Below, piece after piece: positions 1 to 9,534 of a stretch of DNA of 64,000 nt; the first letter of the stretch is position 1, and each line of letters opens with the position of its first letter. Under the pieces are notes generated by a model that ran no database searches, was not told the origin of the DNA, and saw only the letters and a list, made by a program, of their open reading frames with translations. Origin of the DNA: Bergeyella cardium (GTDB lineage: Bacteria; Bacteroidota; Bacteroidia; Flavobacteriales; Weeksellaceae); assembly GCF_003614945.1 (NCBI RefSeq), contig NZ_QYCZ01000001.1, positions 328,001 to 392,000 of the forward strand, written 5' to 3'. Position numbers and translations under genes: made by a program.

Positions 1-699
1 TGGGTAGGGCTTGCCTGCAACTTTTTCTATGACGAGGGCGAGGAGGGCATAGTTGGTATTACAATACTCAAAGCCGGTGTTGGGCTCCCTCTTGAGTGCA
101 GGTTTGTGCTTGGAAATGAGGCTCAAAATATCTTGATTGCTGATAAATTCCTTTGAAAATTCGGAGGGTAGGGGCTTAAGTTCCTGTTCTAGAAGTTCGT
201 ATTTGGGGAGCCCACTCCTGTGGTTGAGTAGATTTTTGAGGGTGATTTTAGGGTAGGGGAAGGCTGGGAGAATGCTTGTGAGGCTTTGGTTGAGGCTGAT
301 TTTTCCTGATTCTACCAATTTTAGGATTGCCATAGCGGTAATCGGTTTGCTCACAGACGCGATGTGGAGTGGGGTGTTTTCGTTGATGGGGTTTTGTTTT
401 TTCTCATCGGTAAATCCTCGATACTTTTCTAAGAGGATGTTCTCTCCTTTTGCGATGATGATTCCTCCCCAGAGGTTACTCCCTTCCCAAACTTGGAGGT
501 AATAATCTCCCAAAATGTTTCGGATAGAATCTTCTCGGGAGAGCTTAGAATCTGCGGGTTTGAATATTTTTTTGAAATCTACACTGCTAAAGTTAGGGAG
601 GGTGTTTTCGGCTTTGGGTGGGATTTTTTTCACTTCGTCCTTGCAGGAAATGAGGAACAAAATGAGGAGGGAGGCGAGGGTGGTTTTCAGGAGGTTCAT
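1..699 (-). CDS. Serine hydrolase (beta-lactamase/PBP-like) lipoprotein, partial
   Basis: The 3' part runs off the left edge; 233 residues are visible. The N-terminus is a lipoprotein signal peptide ending in a lipobox (LISC, Cys about residue 19), so the protein should be anchored in an envelope membrane. A serine beta-lactamase/penicillin-binding fold is indicated by S115-V-S-K118 (SxxK nucleophile motif, preceded by HIA) and Y212-C-N214 (YxN motif). The KTG-like third motif would lie outside the window. The ATG is 3 bases after the stop of the upstream dehydrogenase gene, so the two are probably co-transcribed. Members of this family act as esterases, peptidases or beta-lactamases; the substrate cannot be read here. 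Confidence 0.85.
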   Translation of the reverse strand, partial: MNLLKTTLASLLILFLISCKDEVKKIPPKAENTLPNFSSVDFKKIFKPADSKLSREDSIRNILGDYYLQVWEGSNLWGGIIIAKGENILLEKYRGFTDEKKQNPINENTPLHIASVSKPITAMAILKLVESGKISLNQSLTSILPAFPYPKITLKNLLNHRSGLPKYELLEQELKPLPSEFSKEFISNQDILSLISKHKPALKREPNTGFEYCNTNYALLALVIEKVAGKPYP

Positions 700-702
700 A
701 GG

Positions 703-1632
703 CTAAGCGAAGGCGTTTAGGATTTTATCTACGATGACTTGTGCGAGTTTTTCCTTGCTCTGCACCGTCCACCCCGCAATGTGCGGCGTGAGGATGACTT
801 TTTCTGAGGTGAGGAGGTATTTGAAGTCCTCGTTGAGGTTCTCCAAGCTCTCGAACGAGGGTTTTTCAAACTCGGTTACATCTAATGCAGCACCTTTTAT
901 TTTTCCTGATTTTAGGGATTCTACCAATGCTTTTGTTTTGATGTTCTTGCCCCTCGCAGTGTTGATAATGTAGAAGTTTTTCTTCATACTTGCGATAAAT
1001 TTTTCATCAATGATATAGTGAGTCTCCTCAGTGAGGGGTAGGTGCAGGCTGATGATATCGGCTTCTGCTTTTAGCGTCTCGAGGGAAACTTGGGCAGCAT
1101 ATTCATCGGATAAATCAGGTAGGATATCATAAAAAACCACTCGGCAACCAAAGCCCGAAAACCTTTTGGCAGTGGCTTTCCCCATATTTCCATAGCCTAT
1201 GAGCCCTACGGTTTTTCCTTTTATTTCATCGCCTCTATTTTCTTCCCTTAGCCAGATTCCTTTTTTTACTTCTTCTGATGAGATGAAGAGGCGGTTCATC
1301 AGGACGAGCAGCATCCCTAATGCGTGCTCTGCTACGGCATCTCTGTTTCCTTCGGGGGAATTGATGAGGAGGATATTCTGATTTTCTGCTTCGAGGGTGT
1401 CTATATTTTCCATACCCGCACCCACTCGCGCAATGAATTTTAGGTGGCGAGCCTTCTGTAGAAATTCCTTATCTAACGGTATCCTGCTCCTGATGATAAT
1501 GCCATCATAATCGTTTATTTTTTTTAAAACCTGCGTGTAGGTTGAGGTATAGTCTTCGGTAATTTGAAAGCCTTTGCTTTGAAGCTGCTCACGGATGAGA
1601 GGGTGGTTTTTATCGAGCTGTAGGATTTTCAT
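703..1632 (-). CDS. D-isomer-specific 2-hydroxyacid dehydrogenase (SerA-like)
   Basis: A 309-residue cytosolic NAD-dependent dehydrogenase. The nucleotide-binding Rossmann motif is G146-Y-G148-N-M-G151. The catalytic residues of the family are visible: Arg in NTARG (R227), an acidic residue near DVTEFE (251-256) and His in TPHIAGW (H284). It resembles 3-phosphoglycerate dehydrogenase (first step of serine synthesis) but stops after the catalytic domain, with no C-terminal ACT domain for serine feedback. Short Bacteroidota SerA homologues are of this kind, but another 2-hydroxyacid substrate is possible. The lipoprotein hydrolase follows 3 bases downstream. Confidence 0.85.
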   Translation of the reverse strand: MKILQLDKNHPLIREQLQSKGFQITEDYTSTYTQVLKKINDYDGIIIRSRIPLDKEFLQKARHLKFIARVGAGMENIDTLEAENQNILLINSPEGNRDAVAEHALGMLLVLMNRLFISSEEVKKGIWLREENRGDEIKGKTVGLIGYGNMGKATAKRFSGFGCRVVFYDILPDLSDEYAAQVSLETLKAEADIISLHLPLTEETHYIIDEKFIASMKKNFYIINTARGKNIKTKALVESLKSGKIKGAALDVTEFEKPSFESLENLNEDFKYLLTSEKVILTPHIAGWTVQSKEKLAQVIVDKILNAFA

Positions 1633-1681
1633 TTTTGGGATAAAGTTTTTGCAATAATAGATATTTTTTGTAGGCTAAAAG

Positions 1682-1710
1682 AAAAAAGTTGCCAATTTAT
1701 TGGCAACTTT
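1682..1710 (-). terminator. Intrinsic terminator of the susCD operon
   Basis: A perfect 11-bp stem (AAAGTTGCCAA) with a 4-base loop; on the minus strand it is followed by six T. It lies 25 bases after the susD stop. Confidence 0.85.
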
Positions 1711-1734
1711 AATATTAATAATGATCAAATTTAA

Positions 1735-3162
1735 TTAATTTGAATTATCATATCCTGGGTTTGGCTGTACCAATGAACCTGATACATTCGTTTCAGATTG
1801 AGGGATTGGCATTGCTATGAGCTGGTTTCCGATGTTATAGCTGTTGTTGGTTACAGCTCCAGAATCATCATAAACCCGAAGTGTAGCTCCCCATCTTAAT
1901 AAATCCCAGTATCTGAATCCTTCACCTATAAGCTCTCTCGATCTTTCTTGCTTGATATCATCTAATGTTACAGAGCTGGCAGTAGCAAGATTTCTATTTT
2001 CACGAATCTTATTATAATACTTAAGAGCAGTAGCTAAATCGCCAGTTTTAATAGATGCTTCTGCACCACTAAGCAGGACTTCTTCATATCTTATAAGTTT
2101 GATATTATTAGAGCCATCTCTACTTGAAAATTTGTTACTCAGGAAGTCTCCGATTTTCTGACCCGATGCGGTTCTTGCTTCCTTTATTAAAGATAGCCTT
2201 ATATCTCCAGCCGCGTAGAGGTTTATTGCTCCAGATAATACTGCGATTTGCTGATATCCACCCTCACCATTTAATAAATAATCATAAGAATTTACACTAA
2301 GTGCACCATTTTTTCCTACAGCCAATTCAAAAATACTATTTTCAGTATTTGGCTTAGAAAAAGAAGATACTAAATCACTAGAAGGGATTACTTTATATAT
2401 ATCAGAATCATAAATTTCTTTTACCAATTCAGCAACTTTTGCATAATTTTCTTTATACAGATAGTATCTGGTCATTAATGCTTTTATAGCTAATGGAGAT
2501 ATATAGGTTTTATCTGCGTTATCAGTTTCAGAACCAATATTATTTAATGCCGCCTGGAAATCTGCTTCAATTCGTGCTTCTGTTTCTGCAATAGTTGCTC
2601 TTGCCTGCTTTCCTTTGGGATTAAAAGTAGTAGGGAGAACAACGCCTAATGTACCTCCTGAATACTTCTGACCATAAAGACGAAGTAAATCAAAGGTAGC
2701 CCAAGCTCTTGTAGCATAAGCCTGCCCTTTAATGTTTTTAATTTGAGCAGAAACTACATTTGGGTTAGAAGATTCTCCCCAAGTAAGATTATCAGAGGAA
2801 TTTATAATAATATTTGCATTTGCTATTACACCATACGCAGCTTCCCAAGTCTTTTCTGCTTCAGTTGATGAAGAATATGTACTCTCAAAATAAGTGAAAT
2901 TTTGTAGAGAAGGTCGGTTCCCTCTATGGTACATTTCATCTGAACGAACTTCTCCATAAGCTCTATAAAAAGAACCTAAATAGTAAGAACTTCTCATAGC
3001 TACATAAGTCCCATTCATAAATGATTGTAGCTGCTCTACTGATGTAATTGGTTTTGCTTGTTCAGACTGAAAGAATCTTGTTTCAGTAAAATCCTCGCTA
3101 CAAGAGTTAAAAACGCTTCCCAATGTAGCTAATACCAATATTGAATATATTGTCTTTTTCAT
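1735..3162 (-). CDS. SusD/RagB-family outer-membrane nutrient-binding lipoprotein
   Basis: 475 residues. The N-terminus is a lipoprotein signal peptide with lipobox FNSC (Cys 21), then the acidic S-E-D context common in surface-exposed Bacteroidota lipoproteins. The rest reads as a SusD-like alpha-helical TPR fold with the C-terminal RERSRELIGEGFRYWDLLRWG-type signature (here around residues 405-425). It would form the lid that captures ligand above the SusC channel encoded immediately upstream, 18 bases away. No glycosidase, sulfatase, protease or sigma/anti-sigma genes flank the pair, so the substrate (glycan, peptide or other) cannot be assigned. Confidence 0.92.
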   Translation of the reverse strand: MKKTIYSILVLATLGSVFNSCSEDFTETRFFQSEQAKPITSVEQLQSFMNGTYVAMRSSYYLGSFYRAYGEVRSDEMYHRGNRPSLQNFTYFESTYSSSTEAEKTWEAAYGVIANANIIINSSDNLTWGESSNPNVVSAQIKNIKGQAYATRAWATFDLLRLYGQKYSGGTLGVVLPTTFNPKGKQARATIAETEARIEADFQAALNNIGSETDNADKTYISPLAIKALMTRYYLYKENYAKVAELVKEIYDSDIYKVIPSSDLVSSFSKPNTENSIFELAVGKNGALSVNSYDYLLNGEGGYQQIAVLSGAINLYAAGDIRLSLIKEARTASGQKIGDFLSNKFSSRDGSNNIKLIRYEEVLLSGAEASIKTGDLATALKYYNKIRENRNLATASSVTLDDIKQERSRELIGEGFRYWDLLRWGATLRVYDDSGAVTNNSYNIGNQLIAMPIPQSETNVSGSLVQPNPGYDNSN

Positions 3163-3180
3163 TATAATTCGTTTTTTAAA

Positions 3181-6027
3181 TTAAAAATTAATATTTACAC
3201 CTAAACTGTAAGTTTTCATTGGTGGAATTTGTAAGTTAACATATCCATTGATTTGTAAATCTGGGTCAAACTTATAGTTTTTATCAAAGTTATAGGTAAA
3301 GATATTATCTCCTAAGATATAAATCTGCATGCCGTTGATTCCTGTTTGTTTTAAAGCATCAGACTTAATGTTATATGCAAGTTTTACAGTTCTTAATCTT
3401 AGATAATCACCTTTGTACAAGTATCTTGAAGAGTGGCTGTTTGCATTTTTATTTCCTCTTCCTAAAATAGGTTTAGGATTGCTTGCATTAGGATTTTCTG
3501 GAGACCAGTAATCTAATTGAGATCTGTATCCTGGATATGTAAGAGTCATAGCACCATCACTTTGGGTAAGTCTTGCAAACTGGTCATATACTTTATTACC
3601 AAATCCAAAACTTAACTGAGCATCAAGGGAGAATCCTTTATAAGATAGTTTAGTATCCACACCACCGAATAATGTTGCAATTGCAGAGCCTTGTACTGCT
3701 TTTTGAGCTTCATTATAGTTTGATGTAGTTTCTCCATCAACACCGTTTTTATACCATAGAGGGTTACCATTAGTTGGGTCTACACCAGCCCATTTTCTCA
3801 TATAGAAAGAGCTTGCAACTTCACCTTCCCTGTGTATTCTTAAGTCATTAATAACAATATCCTGCCCACCATATAGCTTGGTAATTGCATTGTTTAATGT
3901 ACTTACATTACCTCCTAAGTTCCAGTTAAACCCATCACCAGCATTTTTGATGATTTTAGCATCTATGGTAAATTCAAAACCGGTATTTTTCATCTCTCCA
4001 ATATTTTGGTATTGAGATGTAGCACCTTGTGAAGGAGATAATGGAAGTTCAAAGATTAAGTCTTTTGTTAGCTTATGGAAATAAGCAGCGCCAATGCTTA
4101 AGCGATTATTAAATAATCCTAAATCAAGACCTACATTGAAAGGAGAGAGTGTTTCCCATTTCAAATCTTGGTTATCTACTCCTGTTACTCTAGCTCCTGC
4201 CTGGTCATTGTAATTAAAAGTATATTGATACAATGAGTAAGGGCTAACATCTGCCAAGTTACCTACTTTACCATAGGAAGCAGAAAGTTTTAGCTGAGAG
4301 ATAGTATTACTTGACTTAAGAGCTTCTAATCTTGCAAGGTCTAAACCTGCACCTGCTGACCAGAAATATCCTGTTTTTTTACCTGGCCAGAAGTTAGATA
4401 GTTTATCTTGTCTTCCAGAAACATCTAATAAAAATAACTTATCATAGTCATAGTGCAGGGTTGCAGCATATCCTCCTCTTGAAGATATACTTTTTATTCC
4501 GTATGCTTCGCGAGGTACCACAAAGTTATTCATCGTTTCCAAATAAGGAGAACCTACAACATTAGCACTACCACCTACTTTACGGACATCTGATTTATAG
4601 GCTTCTTGGATTAAACTAGCTGAGAAATTATTGCTTTCCCCTAATTTAAAGTTATAGGATAAAATGTTCTGTACATTGAAATTAAAATATCTAGATGAAT
4701 ATGCAAGAACGCTTCCTCCATAATTGTATCCGTTACCGTGTAGGGGAGAACGATAGTTATCCTCTTCTATATTAATGAATTCAGGAGCAAAAACAAATTT
4801 ATATGCTAAGTTCTTAGCCAATTTATAGTCTGCCTGGAAATTAGCAAAAACCCTTGCTGTTTTAGCAGTTTGATATTCTAATTCTTGTAAAGCAGCGACA
4901 TTAAATAAGTTATTGGATAACTTTCCACCCTTTCCAAAATAGTAAGAACCATCTGCATTTCTTACAGGATCTGTTGGTTGCAGATAATACCAGCCTAAGA
5001 GAGGGTTGGAGAATGTAGCCCCATCACTCACAGTATTGATTTTACCATAAGAAAATTGCAAGTCAGTAGATAAATTTAATTTATCTGTAGCTTTATAAGA
5101 TATTTTGTTAGTATTAGTTATACGGTTAAAGCTAGTACCTTTTACAACCCCATTTTGATTAAAATATCCTAATGAGGATAGGTAAGTTAATCTATCGCTA
5201 CCGCCAGAAACAGAAAAATTAAACTTTTGGAAATATGCACCTCCTGTTTTTTCTGTTTCCTTTTGCCAGTTTGTATTTATATGTCTTTTTGCATAAACAG
5301 ATCCTAATCTGTTTGTAGGAGGTATTGTCCCATTTTGTAATGCAGCAAGTACATCTTCTTTTCTTGCATTTACAGTATTGGCATATCCTGCGATGAGCAA
5401 GTCTAACCATTCAGAAGTACTTAGTGGCTCTTCCCCTTTTACAGCTTTAAAAGCTACACCAGTTTCATTACTGAATGAAAATCTTGCATTACCTTTTTTA
5501 CCGGATTTAGTTGTAATGATTATTACCCCTGTACCAGCATCAGCACCATATACAGCAGTAGAGACAGCATCTTTTAATACAGTTACGCTTTCTATATCTG
5601 CTTCGTTAAAGTTTGCTAATATATTAGCTGTTGTTGTGTTTCTAGTAAGGTCTCCTTGTGCTACTCTTACTCCATCTATAATATATATAGGGTTATTTCT
5701 ACCATTAATAGAAGCAATACCTCTAATTCTTAAGTTAGCAGCACCACCGGGTTGTCCGGTATTCATACCTCCTTGTACACCTGCAACTTTACCAGATAGA
5801 GCTTTGTCTATCGATGCTGAAGAGGTATTGGCAACATCTTGTCCTCCAATTTTCCCTACAGAACCCGTAAGTTCTTTTACAGCTCTTTTTTGACCAAAAC
5901 CTACAATGACAAGGTCTTCAATCTTTTTTTCAACAAGAGAGTCTGTCTTCTTTTTCTGTGCGTCTATTGTCTGTATCCCCAAGAAGAAGAGGGCTCCAGC
6001 ACTTAGCACTTTTAATTTTACACTCAT
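3181..6027 (-). CDS. SusC/RagA-family TonB-linked outer-membrane transporter
   Basis: 948 residues, with a signal peptide ending near IDAQ (residue 24). A TonB-box-like segment (EDLVIVGFGQKR, about 37-48) leads into the plug domain, with the RIRGIASING and PIYIIDGVRV signatures of SusC proteins. The beta barrel ends in the aromatic C-terminal strand (YSLGVNINF). The usual N-terminal carboxypeptidase-regulatory-like extension is absent, as is common in Chryseobacterium-type SusC proteins. It would import a substrate captured by the SusD lipoprotein downstream, powered by TonB-ExbBD. Start chosen at the ATG 29 bases after a good promoter. An isolated susCD pair gives no substrate clue. Confidence 0.95.
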   Translation of the reverse strand: MSVKLKVLSAGALFFLGIQTIDAQKKKTDSLVEKKIEDLVIVGFGQKRAVKELTGSVGKIGGQDVANTSSASIDKALSGKVAGVQGGMNTGQPGGAANLRIRGIASINGRNNPIYIIDGVRVAQGDLTRNTTTANILANFNEADIESVTVLKDAVSTAVYGADAGTGVIIITTKSGKKGNARFSFSNETGVAFKAVKGEEPLSTSEWLDLLIAGYANTVNARKEDVLAALQNGTIPPTNRLGSVYAKRHINTNWQKETEKTGGAYFQKFNFSVSGGSDRLTYLSSLGYFNQNGVVKGTSFNRITNTNKISYKATDKLNLSTDLQFSYGKINTVSDGATFSNPLLGWYYLQPTDPVRNADGSYYFGKGGKLSNNLFNVAALQELEYQTAKTARVFANFQADYKLAKNLAYKFVFAPEFINIEEDNYRSPLHGNGYNYGGSVLAYSSRYFNFNVQNILSYNFKLGESNNFSASLIQEAYKSDVRKVGGSANVVGSPYLETMNNFVVPREAYGIKSISSRGGYAATLHYDYDKLFLLDVSGRQDKLSNFWPGKKTGYFWSAGAGLDLARLEALKSSNTISQLKLSASYGKVGNLADVSPYSLYQYTFNYNDQAGARVTGVDNQDLKWETLSPFNVGLDLGLFNNRLSIGAAYFHKLTKDLIFELPLSPSQGATSQYQNIGEMKNTGFEFTIDAKIIKNAGDGFNWNLGGNVSTLNNAITKLYGGQDIVINDLRIHREGEVASSFYMRKWAGVDPTNGNPLWYKNGVDGETTSNYNEAQKAVQGSAIATLFGGVDTKLSYKGFSLDAQLSFGFGNKVYDQFARLTQSDGAMTLTYPGYRSQLDYWSPENPNASNPKPILGRGNKNANSHSSRYLYKGDYLRLRTVKLAYNIKSDALKQTGINGMQIYILGDNIFTYNFDKNYKFDPDLQINGYVNLQIPPMKTYSLGVNINF

Positions 6028-6055
6028 ATTAACTATCTTTTTTATTTTAAGTTGG

Positions 6056-6088
6056 CAAACTTATAAATTTATAGTTAATATATCCAAA
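6056..6088 (-). promoter_or_regulatory. Promoter of susCD
   Basis: Minus-strand -7 box TAAGTTTG (6056-6063) and -33 TTTG (6085-6088), about 21 bases apart, match the Bacteroidota housekeeping promoter. The leader to the ATG is about 20-25 nt. Confidence 0.75.
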
Positions 6089-6448
6089 CTTTTTTTAAAA
6101 AATATAATATTTTTTTTGTTTCGTTGTCTAATTTTTGTTTTTTTTATATGTTTTGTTTGTGAATGTGTTATTATGGATGTTTTGTTGTTTTGGGTATAAA
6201 TCTCTTATTATTAGTGGGATAATTAATCTTTGTTCAAAATCAAGCCTTTATTAAATTATTATTAAAAACCTTAAATTTTATTAATATGGCAATATTAAGG
6301 GGAATTGCACTATAAAGACTGCTGGTTTATAAGCTTTCTTACATACTTATTTCTGTCTATATAATAAGATTATGCTCTGTAATTTGTGTGTTTGTGATAA
6401 AATAAATAATTTAGCCCACTTTTTACATTAACATTAAATTTCAGAATT
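6089..6448. other. AT-rich divergent intergenic region
   Basis: Together with the susC promoter this forms the gap between susC (minus) and the phosphorylase-fold gene (plus). It is very AT-rich with many T runs. No convincing TAnnTTTG box for the plus-strand gene, no hairpin with a T tract and no small gene was found. Confidence 0.5.
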
Positions 6449-8116
6449 ATGGAAAAGTCAAGAGCGAGAGAAACTACAGAAGCGATAGAAAGATTATATG
6501 TCTCTATGAGACATTTGTTTTATAGAGGTTTTTTTAAACCGGCAGGGGTTTCCGGTGAGTCATTAAGAAAGTTACTGATGACCATAGCTCCCGAGATTTA
6601 TGGCTCTATGGGAGTGCCGAATAAGGTAGAGCTCAATGGGCTGCTCTATGTGCTCGACAGGTTGCCGGAAAACATAGAAGAAACACCTTTTGTGCATCTT
6701 ACTTCAGATGAGGGCTTTGAAAAAGGGAGCTTTGAGATTATCGTTCCTAAAAAGCGCAGAAGAAATTGCTACCGTATAGACAAATATCAGATGAATATAG
6801 AGGTCTTGCTCGGCCGTTCGGAGATATATGATATACTTACCCACCTTACCTTCCTTTATATAGAGGCAGATAAAATCCGAGAGCTGGGTTATATTGCAGA
6901 TGAGAACTATCGCCCGTCCAGAACTTGGCAGATTATAGAATCTGTAGCCTTGGGTGAGAAGAAATTCAGCCGTAAGGAGAAGGAAGTAGCCCTTATTCAT
7001 CTCTCATCTCTTTTGGGGAGAACTTTTGATGAAACCCTGAATGCCTACAATAATTTTGGAAGTGATGACAACCCCGACCGCCTCTTCAAGATTATTTATC
7101 ATTTAGGTAAGGCGAGCTTGGAAGACCACTTGGATATCCGCAAGAGGGAGATTCATTTCAGTGCGATTCTTCGTGAGCGAGTGGGGCATCATTTCTTTGG
7201 TGAGAAGTGGGCGCAAAAGGTGAAGAATGTCCTCGTTCAGCACGGTTTAAATAACCGACCTCTACACATTATTTCTGCCAATATGCACTCGGTGAAGAAT
7301 ATGCTCTTTGCCAATACCGCCTTGGGCAAAAAAGCAGGTACAGAGGTAGATTATAGTCTTTATGAGGAAATCAGTAACCAGAAACCTCTTCAGGATAAGA
7401 TTTTAGATTATGCCTTAAAACAAGGGCTTATCTATATAAAAGACGATAGCGGTAGCAATATCGATGTTCAGATTATAGACCTCAGCAAGGTAGATTTAAA
7501 GAATACTCCCTTTGCACATTTCCAGTTTAATGGAGATGATGTAGTCCTCGTCTTTGATTATGCTTTCGGAGAGCAGGCATTTGAGGTGATGGATGAGCTC
7601 CTTCGCCCGTATGAACTGGCTGGTGAGGAGCATATGATGAATATAAAATCTATCTCCATAATGGGTAAGGCGGGCATTTTGGAGGGCAAAAAAGGAGATA
7701 TAATGATTCCTACTGCTCATATTTTTGAAGGTACAGCGGATAATTATCCATTTGAAAACAGCCTGAAGCTCTCAGATTTTGAAGATAAGGACCTTGAGTC
7801 TTTTGAAGGGACGATGATTACCGTACTCGGAACCTCTCTTCAGAATAAGGATATCCTTTCTTATTTTATGAATACCTCTTGGCGGGCTATTGGTCTCGAG
7901 ATGGAGGGCGCTCACTATCAGAAAGCGATTCAAGTGGCATCAAAAATCAGGAAACACATCTCCGAAGACCTCTTCGTTTGCTATGCTTATTATGCGTCTG
8001 ACAATCCATTGGAAACGGGCAGCACCCTCTCCTCTGGTGGTCTTGGGCTCACAGGAGTGAAACCCACTTACCTTATTACCCTTAAAATCTTAGAAAAAAT
8101 CCTTTTTAGGCAGTAG
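6449..8116 (+). CDS. DUF6909-like protein with phosphorylase-fold C-terminus
   Basis: 555 residues, no signal peptide or membrane segment, so cytosolic. The N-terminal two thirds (beginning MEKSRARETTEAIERLY) resembles a Bacteroidota-specific family that I recall as DUF6909. The C-terminal region (about 375-550) looks like the nucleoside phosphorylase/hydrolase fold: SISIMGKAGIL, a segment near IMIPTAHIFEG, and the motif GLEMEGAHY, in which Met-Glu binds the ribose hydroxyls in that superfamily. A role in nucleoside or nucleotide cleavage is an inference; annotation as AMP nucleosidase would be a guess. It is monocistronic, followed by a repeat-rich gap. Confidence 0.6.
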   Translation: MEKSRARETTEAIERLYVSMRHLFYRGFFKPAGVSGESLRKLLMTIAPEIYGSMGVPNKVELNGLLYVLDRLPENIEETPFVHLTSDEGFEKGSFEIIVPKKRRRNCYRIDKYQMNIEVLLGRSEIYDILTHLTFLYIEADKIRELGYIADENYRPSRTWQIIESVALGEKKFSRKEKEVALIHLSSLLGRTFDETLNAYNNFGSDDNPDRLFKIIYHLGKASLEDHLDIRKREIHFSAILRERVGHHFFGEKWAQKVKNVLVQHGLNNRPLHIISANMHSVKNMLFANTALGKKAGTEVDYSLYEEISNQKPLQDKILDYALKQGLIYIKDDSGSNIDVQIIDLSKVDLKNTPFAHFQFNGDDVVLVFDYAFGEQAFEVMDELLRPYELAGEEHMMNIKSISIMGKAGILEGKKGDIMIPTAHIFEGTADNYPFENSLKLSDFEDKDLESFEGTMITVLGTSLQNKDILSYFMNTSWRAIGLEMEGAHYQKAIQVASKIRKHISEDLFVCYAYYASDNPLETGSTLSSGGLGLTGVKPTYLITLKILEKILFRQ

Positions 8117-8248
8117 GCAATAGGCAATAAGCAGTAGGCAATACCTCTGTCATATGACGACACCTTAGTTAGGTAGAACGAACCTCCCGTGCTACGAGTG
8201 CTATTGGCTAAAAGCCAGAAGCTAATAGCTATATTAGTGCCTACTGCC
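8109..8248. repeat. Intergenic repeat with terminal inverted arms
   Basis: GGCAGTAGGCA (8109-8119, overlapping the stop codon of the upstream gene) and its perfect reverse complement TGCCTACTGCC (8238-8248) bracket the gap. GTAGGCAATA-like words repeat three times at 8113-8142, and TGGCT/AGCCA forms a small inner hairpin. Related words occur at 20354 and near 62230. It may be a REP-like element or a Rho-type 3' end. Confidence 0.5.
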
Positions 8249-8256
8249 AAAAACTC

Positions 8257-8264
8257 TATATTTG
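8257..8264 (+). promoter_or_regulatory. -7 box of the coaBC promoter
   Basis: TATATTTG matches TAnnTTTG. Its TTG (8262-8264) can be misread as a start codon in the coaBC frame. No clear TTG -33 box. Confidence 0.65.
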
Positions 8265-8282
8265 TCACGGAAAAATAAAACT

Positions 8283-9482
8283 ATGCTAAGAGGAAAGAAA
8301 ATACTGATGATAGTTACGGGAGGTATTGCGGCGTATAAGATACCTTTTGCGGTGAGGGATTTTATTAGAAAAGGGGCAGAGGTTAAGGTAGTGCTTACGC
8401 CATCGGCGGAGGCTTTTGTTACAAAACTCACGCTCTCTACGCTTTCTAAAAACGAGGTGGTATCGGATTTTTATAATGCCAATGGAAGTTGGAATAACCA
8501 TATAGAACTCGCCAAGTGGGCAGATGCTTTGCTCATAGCACCGTGTACCGCAAATACGCTGGCGAAGATGGTTTCTGGTACGTGTGATAATCTGGCTTTG
8601 GCGGTGTATATGTCGGCACATTGCCCTGTGTTTATCGCTCCAGCGATGGATTTGGATATGTATGCTCACCCTTCCACAAAGGCGAATATAGAAAAGGCAG
8701 AGGGCTTTGGGCATAGGATAATCCCCGCTCAGTATGGCGAGCTGGCAAGTGGCTTGGTGGGTATGGGCAGAATGGCAGAGCCAGAAACCCTTGTGAGTAC
8801 TGTGGAGGAGTTTTTCATTCATCAGAATGGGGAGCAGGCGTTTTTAAATAAGAAAATTCTCATCACGGCAGGTCCTACTTATGAGGCAATAGACCCTGTG
8901 CGCTTCATTGGGAATCATTCCTCTGGTAAGATGGGCTATGCCTTAGCCGAAGAAGCGGCGAGGAGAGGAGCCGAGGTTATCCTCATCTCTGGGGTAAGTG
9001 CAGAGAAAGTAAGCTACCCAAGCATTCAACTCATAAAAATCACTTCCGCAAAGGAGATGTATGATGAGGTTTTTAAGTATTATGATAAGGTAGATATCGC
9101 CATAGCCAGTGCTGCAGTGGCAGATTATACGCCTAAGGAGGTCTCACCAGAGAAGATTAAGAAAAATGATGACCGCCTTAGTATAGAATTGATAAAAACC
9201 CCCGATATTCTCAAAACAATGGGGGAGAAGAAAGAGCAACAGTTCCTCGTAGGCTTTGCCCTTGAAACCCATAACGAGGAGGAGCACGCTAAAGCCAAGC
9301 TCCAAAAGAAGAATTTGGATATGATCGTTCTCAATTCTTTAAAAGATAAGGGAGCAGGCTTTAAAGGGGATACCAATAAAATCCAAATCCTAACGCCTAA
9401 TGAGAAGAAATCCTTTGACCTTAAAACAAAACAAGAGGTAGCGAGAGATATTTTGGATTTTATACAGCTCAAAATCCAATAA
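8283..9482 (+). CDS. coaBC: Bifunctional phosphopantothenoylcysteine decarboxylase / phosphopantothenate-cysteine ligase
   Basis: 399 residues from the ATG at 8283. The upstream in-frame TTG at 8262 is rejected because it is part of the -7 promoter box. The N-terminal CoaC flavoprotein domain (about 1-180) has the HIELAKWADALLIAPCTANT segment with the catalytic His, GTCDNL and PAMDLDMY. The C-terminal CoaB domain begins at KILITAGPTYEAIDPVRFIGN (about 188-208) with the NHSSGKMG nucleotide motif and ends with the KKNLDMIVLN segment. The enzyme makes 4'-phosphopantetheine for coenzyme A in the cytosol. The porD and recN genes follow; coaBC-porD-recN order is usual in flavobacteria. Confidence 0.95.
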   Translation: MLRGKKILMIVTGGIAAYKIPFAVRDFIRKGAEVKVVLTPSAEAFVTKLTLSTLSKNEVVSDFYNANGSWNNHIELAKWADALLIAPCTANTLAKMVSGTCDNLALAVYMSAHCPVFIAPAMDLDMYAHPSTKANIEKAEGFGHRIIPAQYGELASGLVGMGRMAEPETLVSTVEEFFIHQNGEQAFLNKKILITAGPTYEAIDPVRFIGNHSSGKMGYALAEEAARRGAEVILISGVSAEKVSYPSIQLIKITSAKEMYDEVFKYYDKVDIAIASAAVADYTPKEVSPEKIKKNDDRLSIELIKTPDILKTMGEKKEQQFLVGFALETHNEEEHAKAKLQKKNLDMIVLNSLKDKGAGFKGDTNKIQILTPNEKKSFDLKTKQEVARDILDFIQLKIQ

Positions 9483-9534
9483 ACTATCAAAAGCAGCGTT
9501 TGAGAATCTATAAAAAGCAAGAAAATTTATCCTA

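Noticed and set aside
1735-6027. Polysaccharide utilisation locus
   Set aside because: Only susCD is present; no glycoside hydrolase, lyase, sulfatase or sigma/anti-sigma gene adjoins it.
6449-8116. AMP nucleosidase (amn)
   Set aside because: The phosphorylase-like EMEGA motif is present, but the long N-terminal part does not match the AMP nucleosidase layout I know; the name would be a guess.
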